This document shows positions 63,012-64,000 of a DNA stretch of 64,000 nt, in pieces. The translations under genes and the position numbers were made by a program. Source of the DNA: Streptomyces longispororuber (GTDB lineage: Bacteria > Actinomycetota > Actinomycetes > Streptomycetales > Streptomycetaceae); the NCBI RefSeq assembly GCF_024448165.1, contig NZ_JAMOLN010000019.1, positions 1 through 64,000 on the forward strand, written 5' to 3'. Under the pieces are notes generated by a model. The model searched no databases, was not told where the DNA came from, and saw nothing but the letters and a program-made list of their open reading frames with translations. How positions within the stretch are numbered: the stretch's first letter is position 1; every line of letters starts with the position of its first letter.

Positions 63012-64000
63012 ATGACCGTTGGAAAATCAAACTCACTCACCGTGTGGATCGTCTCCGCCGGTGTCTTCGTCGTGAACCTGGACCTGTTCATCGTGAACGT
63101 CGCGGTGCCCGCGCTCGGTGCCTCCTTCGACGGGACGTCCCTCGCCGCCCTGTCGTGGGTCCTCAACGCGTACGCCATCGTCTTCGCGGCGCTGCTGGTC
63201 CCGGCGGGCCGCCTCGCCGACCGGTACGGGCACCGGCGCGGATTCCTGCTCGGGCTCACCGTGTTCACGGTGGCGTCGGTGCTGTGCGCGCTCGCCCCCG
63301 GCGTGGGCTGGCTGATCGCGGCCCGGGCCGTGCAGGCCGCGGGGGCCGCCGCACTGATGCCGACGTCGCTCGCCCTGCTGCTCGTCGCCACCCCCGCGGA
63401 GCGGCGGCCGCGCGCCGTCCGGTCCTGGGCCGCGATCGGCGGGATCGCCGCCGGGCTCGGGCCGGTCGTCGGCGGACTCCTGGTCGAGGCCGACTGGCGC
63501 TGGGTGTTCCTCGTGAACGCGCCCGTCGGGGTCGCGGGGCTCATGGCGGGGGCGCGGGCGCTGCCCGCCGACCGGCCGGACCGCTCGGGCCCGCTGCCCG
63601 ATCTGCCCGGCGCGGCCGTGCTCACCGGCGCGATCGGCGCCTTCGCCCTCGCGCTCGTCAAGGCGCAGGAGTGGGGCTGGAGTTCGGGCCGCTTCGCGGT
63701 GACGCTCGCGGTGGCGCTGGGACTCGTGGCCGTCTTCCGGTGGCGGTCGGCCCGGCACCCCGCGCCGGTCGTTGAGCTGCCGCTGCTGCGGATCCCCGCC
63801 TTCGGCGTCGCGACCGTGGCGGCGCTGCTGTTCACCGTGGCGTTCGCGGCGATGCTGCTCACCGCCGTGCTCTGGTGCCAGCAGATGTGGGGCTGGTCGG
63901 CGATCCGCACCGGGCTCGCCATCGCGCCGGGGCCGCTGGTCGTCCCCGTCCTCGCCGTCGCCTCCGGGCCCGTCGTGCGCCGCCTCGGTGCCGGTGGGAC
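63012..64000 (+). CDS. MFS transporter, DHA2-type, truncated by the window end
   Basis: The visible 329 residues hold about ten of an expected fourteen membrane segments. LDLFIVNVAVPAL is the D1 motif, GRLADRYGHRRG motif A and GGIAAGLGPVVGG motif C, which marks drug-proton antiporters. LIRNVF-like endings are not reached. The frame is open to the last base. An ATG at 63012 starts it, with no strong ribosome site. Likely a multidrug or metabolite exporter in the cytoplasmic membrane. Confidence 0.88.
   Translation, partial: MTVGKSNSLTVWIVSAGVFVVNLDLFIVNVAVPALGASFDGTSLAALSWVLNAYAIVFAALLVPAGRLADRYGHRRGFLLGLTVFTVASVLCALAPGVGWLIAARAVQAAGAAALMPTSLALLLVATPAERRPRAVRSWAAIGGIAAGLGPVVGGLLVEADWRWVFLVNAPVGVAGLMAGARALPADRPDRSGPLPDLPGAAVLTGAIGAFALALVKAQEWGWSSGRFAVTLAVALGLVAVFRWRSARHPAPVVELPLLRIPAFGVATVAALLFTVAFAAMLLTAVLWCQQMWGWSAIRTGLAIAPGPLVVPVLAVASGPVVRRLGAGG

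Noticed and set aside
61661..63922. Continuous minus-strand frame joining the LLM oxidoreductase to the MFS region
   Set aside because: Only the part starting at the ATG at 62569 resembles a protein family; the rest is antisense to the transporter and lacks a ribosome site.
1..64000. tRNA, rRNA, CRISPR array, insertion sequence or prophage
   Set aside because: No cloverleaf-like sequence, repeat-spacer array, transposase, integrase or phage structural protein was recognised.

Overview
This is about 64 kb of very GC-rich DNA from an actinomycete, almost certainly Streptomyces or a close relative. The evidence is GTG and TTG starts, coding dominated by G/C third positions, Tat and lipoprotein secretion signals, an NsdA/NsdB-type regulator, a DUF5999 peptide, a DUF397 protein, a 42-residue-repeat kinase, LacI regulators facing sugar operons, and rare TTA codons. 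I see no rRNA, tRNA, CRISPR array, transposase or integrase. It reads as chromosomal accessory sequence rather than a mobile island.

Layout. (1) 0.2-7.8 kb: a two-gene unit of a GNAT-aminotransferase fusion and a CDP-diglyceride-synthetase-like membrane protein, then an MpaB-type oxygenase, a Ser/Thr kinase with eight 42-residue repeats, and a CrtI-like FAD oxidoreductase. (2) 7.8-22.0 kb: a ten-gene minus-strand operon facing its own LacI regulator. It encodes a solute-binding lipoprotein, two permeases, an SDR, two heparinase II/III-family proteins, a DUF624 membrane protein, a secreted beta-helix protein, a Tat-exported PL8 lyase and a CE7 esterase. Many junctions overlap, so translation is probably coupled. 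This looks like a complete route for cutting, importing and digesting an acidic, perhaps acetylated, polysaccharide; the transporter ATPase is not in the window. (3) 22.0-32.3 kb: a secreted serine hydrolase, a nitronate monooxygenase, two acyl-CoA ligases, a secreted penicillin/acyl-homoserine-lactone acylase and a phenylacetate-CoA ligase.

(4) 32.4-36.7 kb: an alpha/beta hydrolase, an ECF42-type sigma factor with its YCII partner, an acetyltransferase and a methyltransferase. (5) 36.7-42.7 kb: an acyl-CoA degradation cluster of ligase, enoyl-CoA hydratase, a tandem DUF35 protein and two thiolase-fold proteins that both lack the nucleophilic cysteine. That combination resembles Ltp2-type retro-aldolase systems for branched side chains. 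A 22-bp site is shared by the ligase/hydratase promoter and the nitronate monooxygenase promoter, so regions 3 and 5 may form one regulon. (6) 42.8-49.7 kb: a DUF397 protein, a tandem universal stress protein behind a DosR-like box, a leucine-rich-repeat/PNPOx pair facing a CGNR regulator, a large LuxR-type ATPase regulator and a conserved hypothetical.

(7) 49.8-54.3 kb: a GH95 alpha-L-fucosidase and a cell-wall amidase sharing one terminator. (8) 54.5-58.9 kb: a developmental-type cluster of an aminoglycoside-phosphotransferase-like gene with a TTA codon, an NsdB-like regulator and a PAS-SpoIIE phosphatase. (9) 59.3-64 kb: a second LacI regulator, an unusual cytochrome P450, an F420-type luciferase-like oxidoreductase, a DUF5999 peptide and the 5' part of an MFS exporter cut by the window end.

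Functions are inferred from motifs read by eye. No database search or structure prediction was run.
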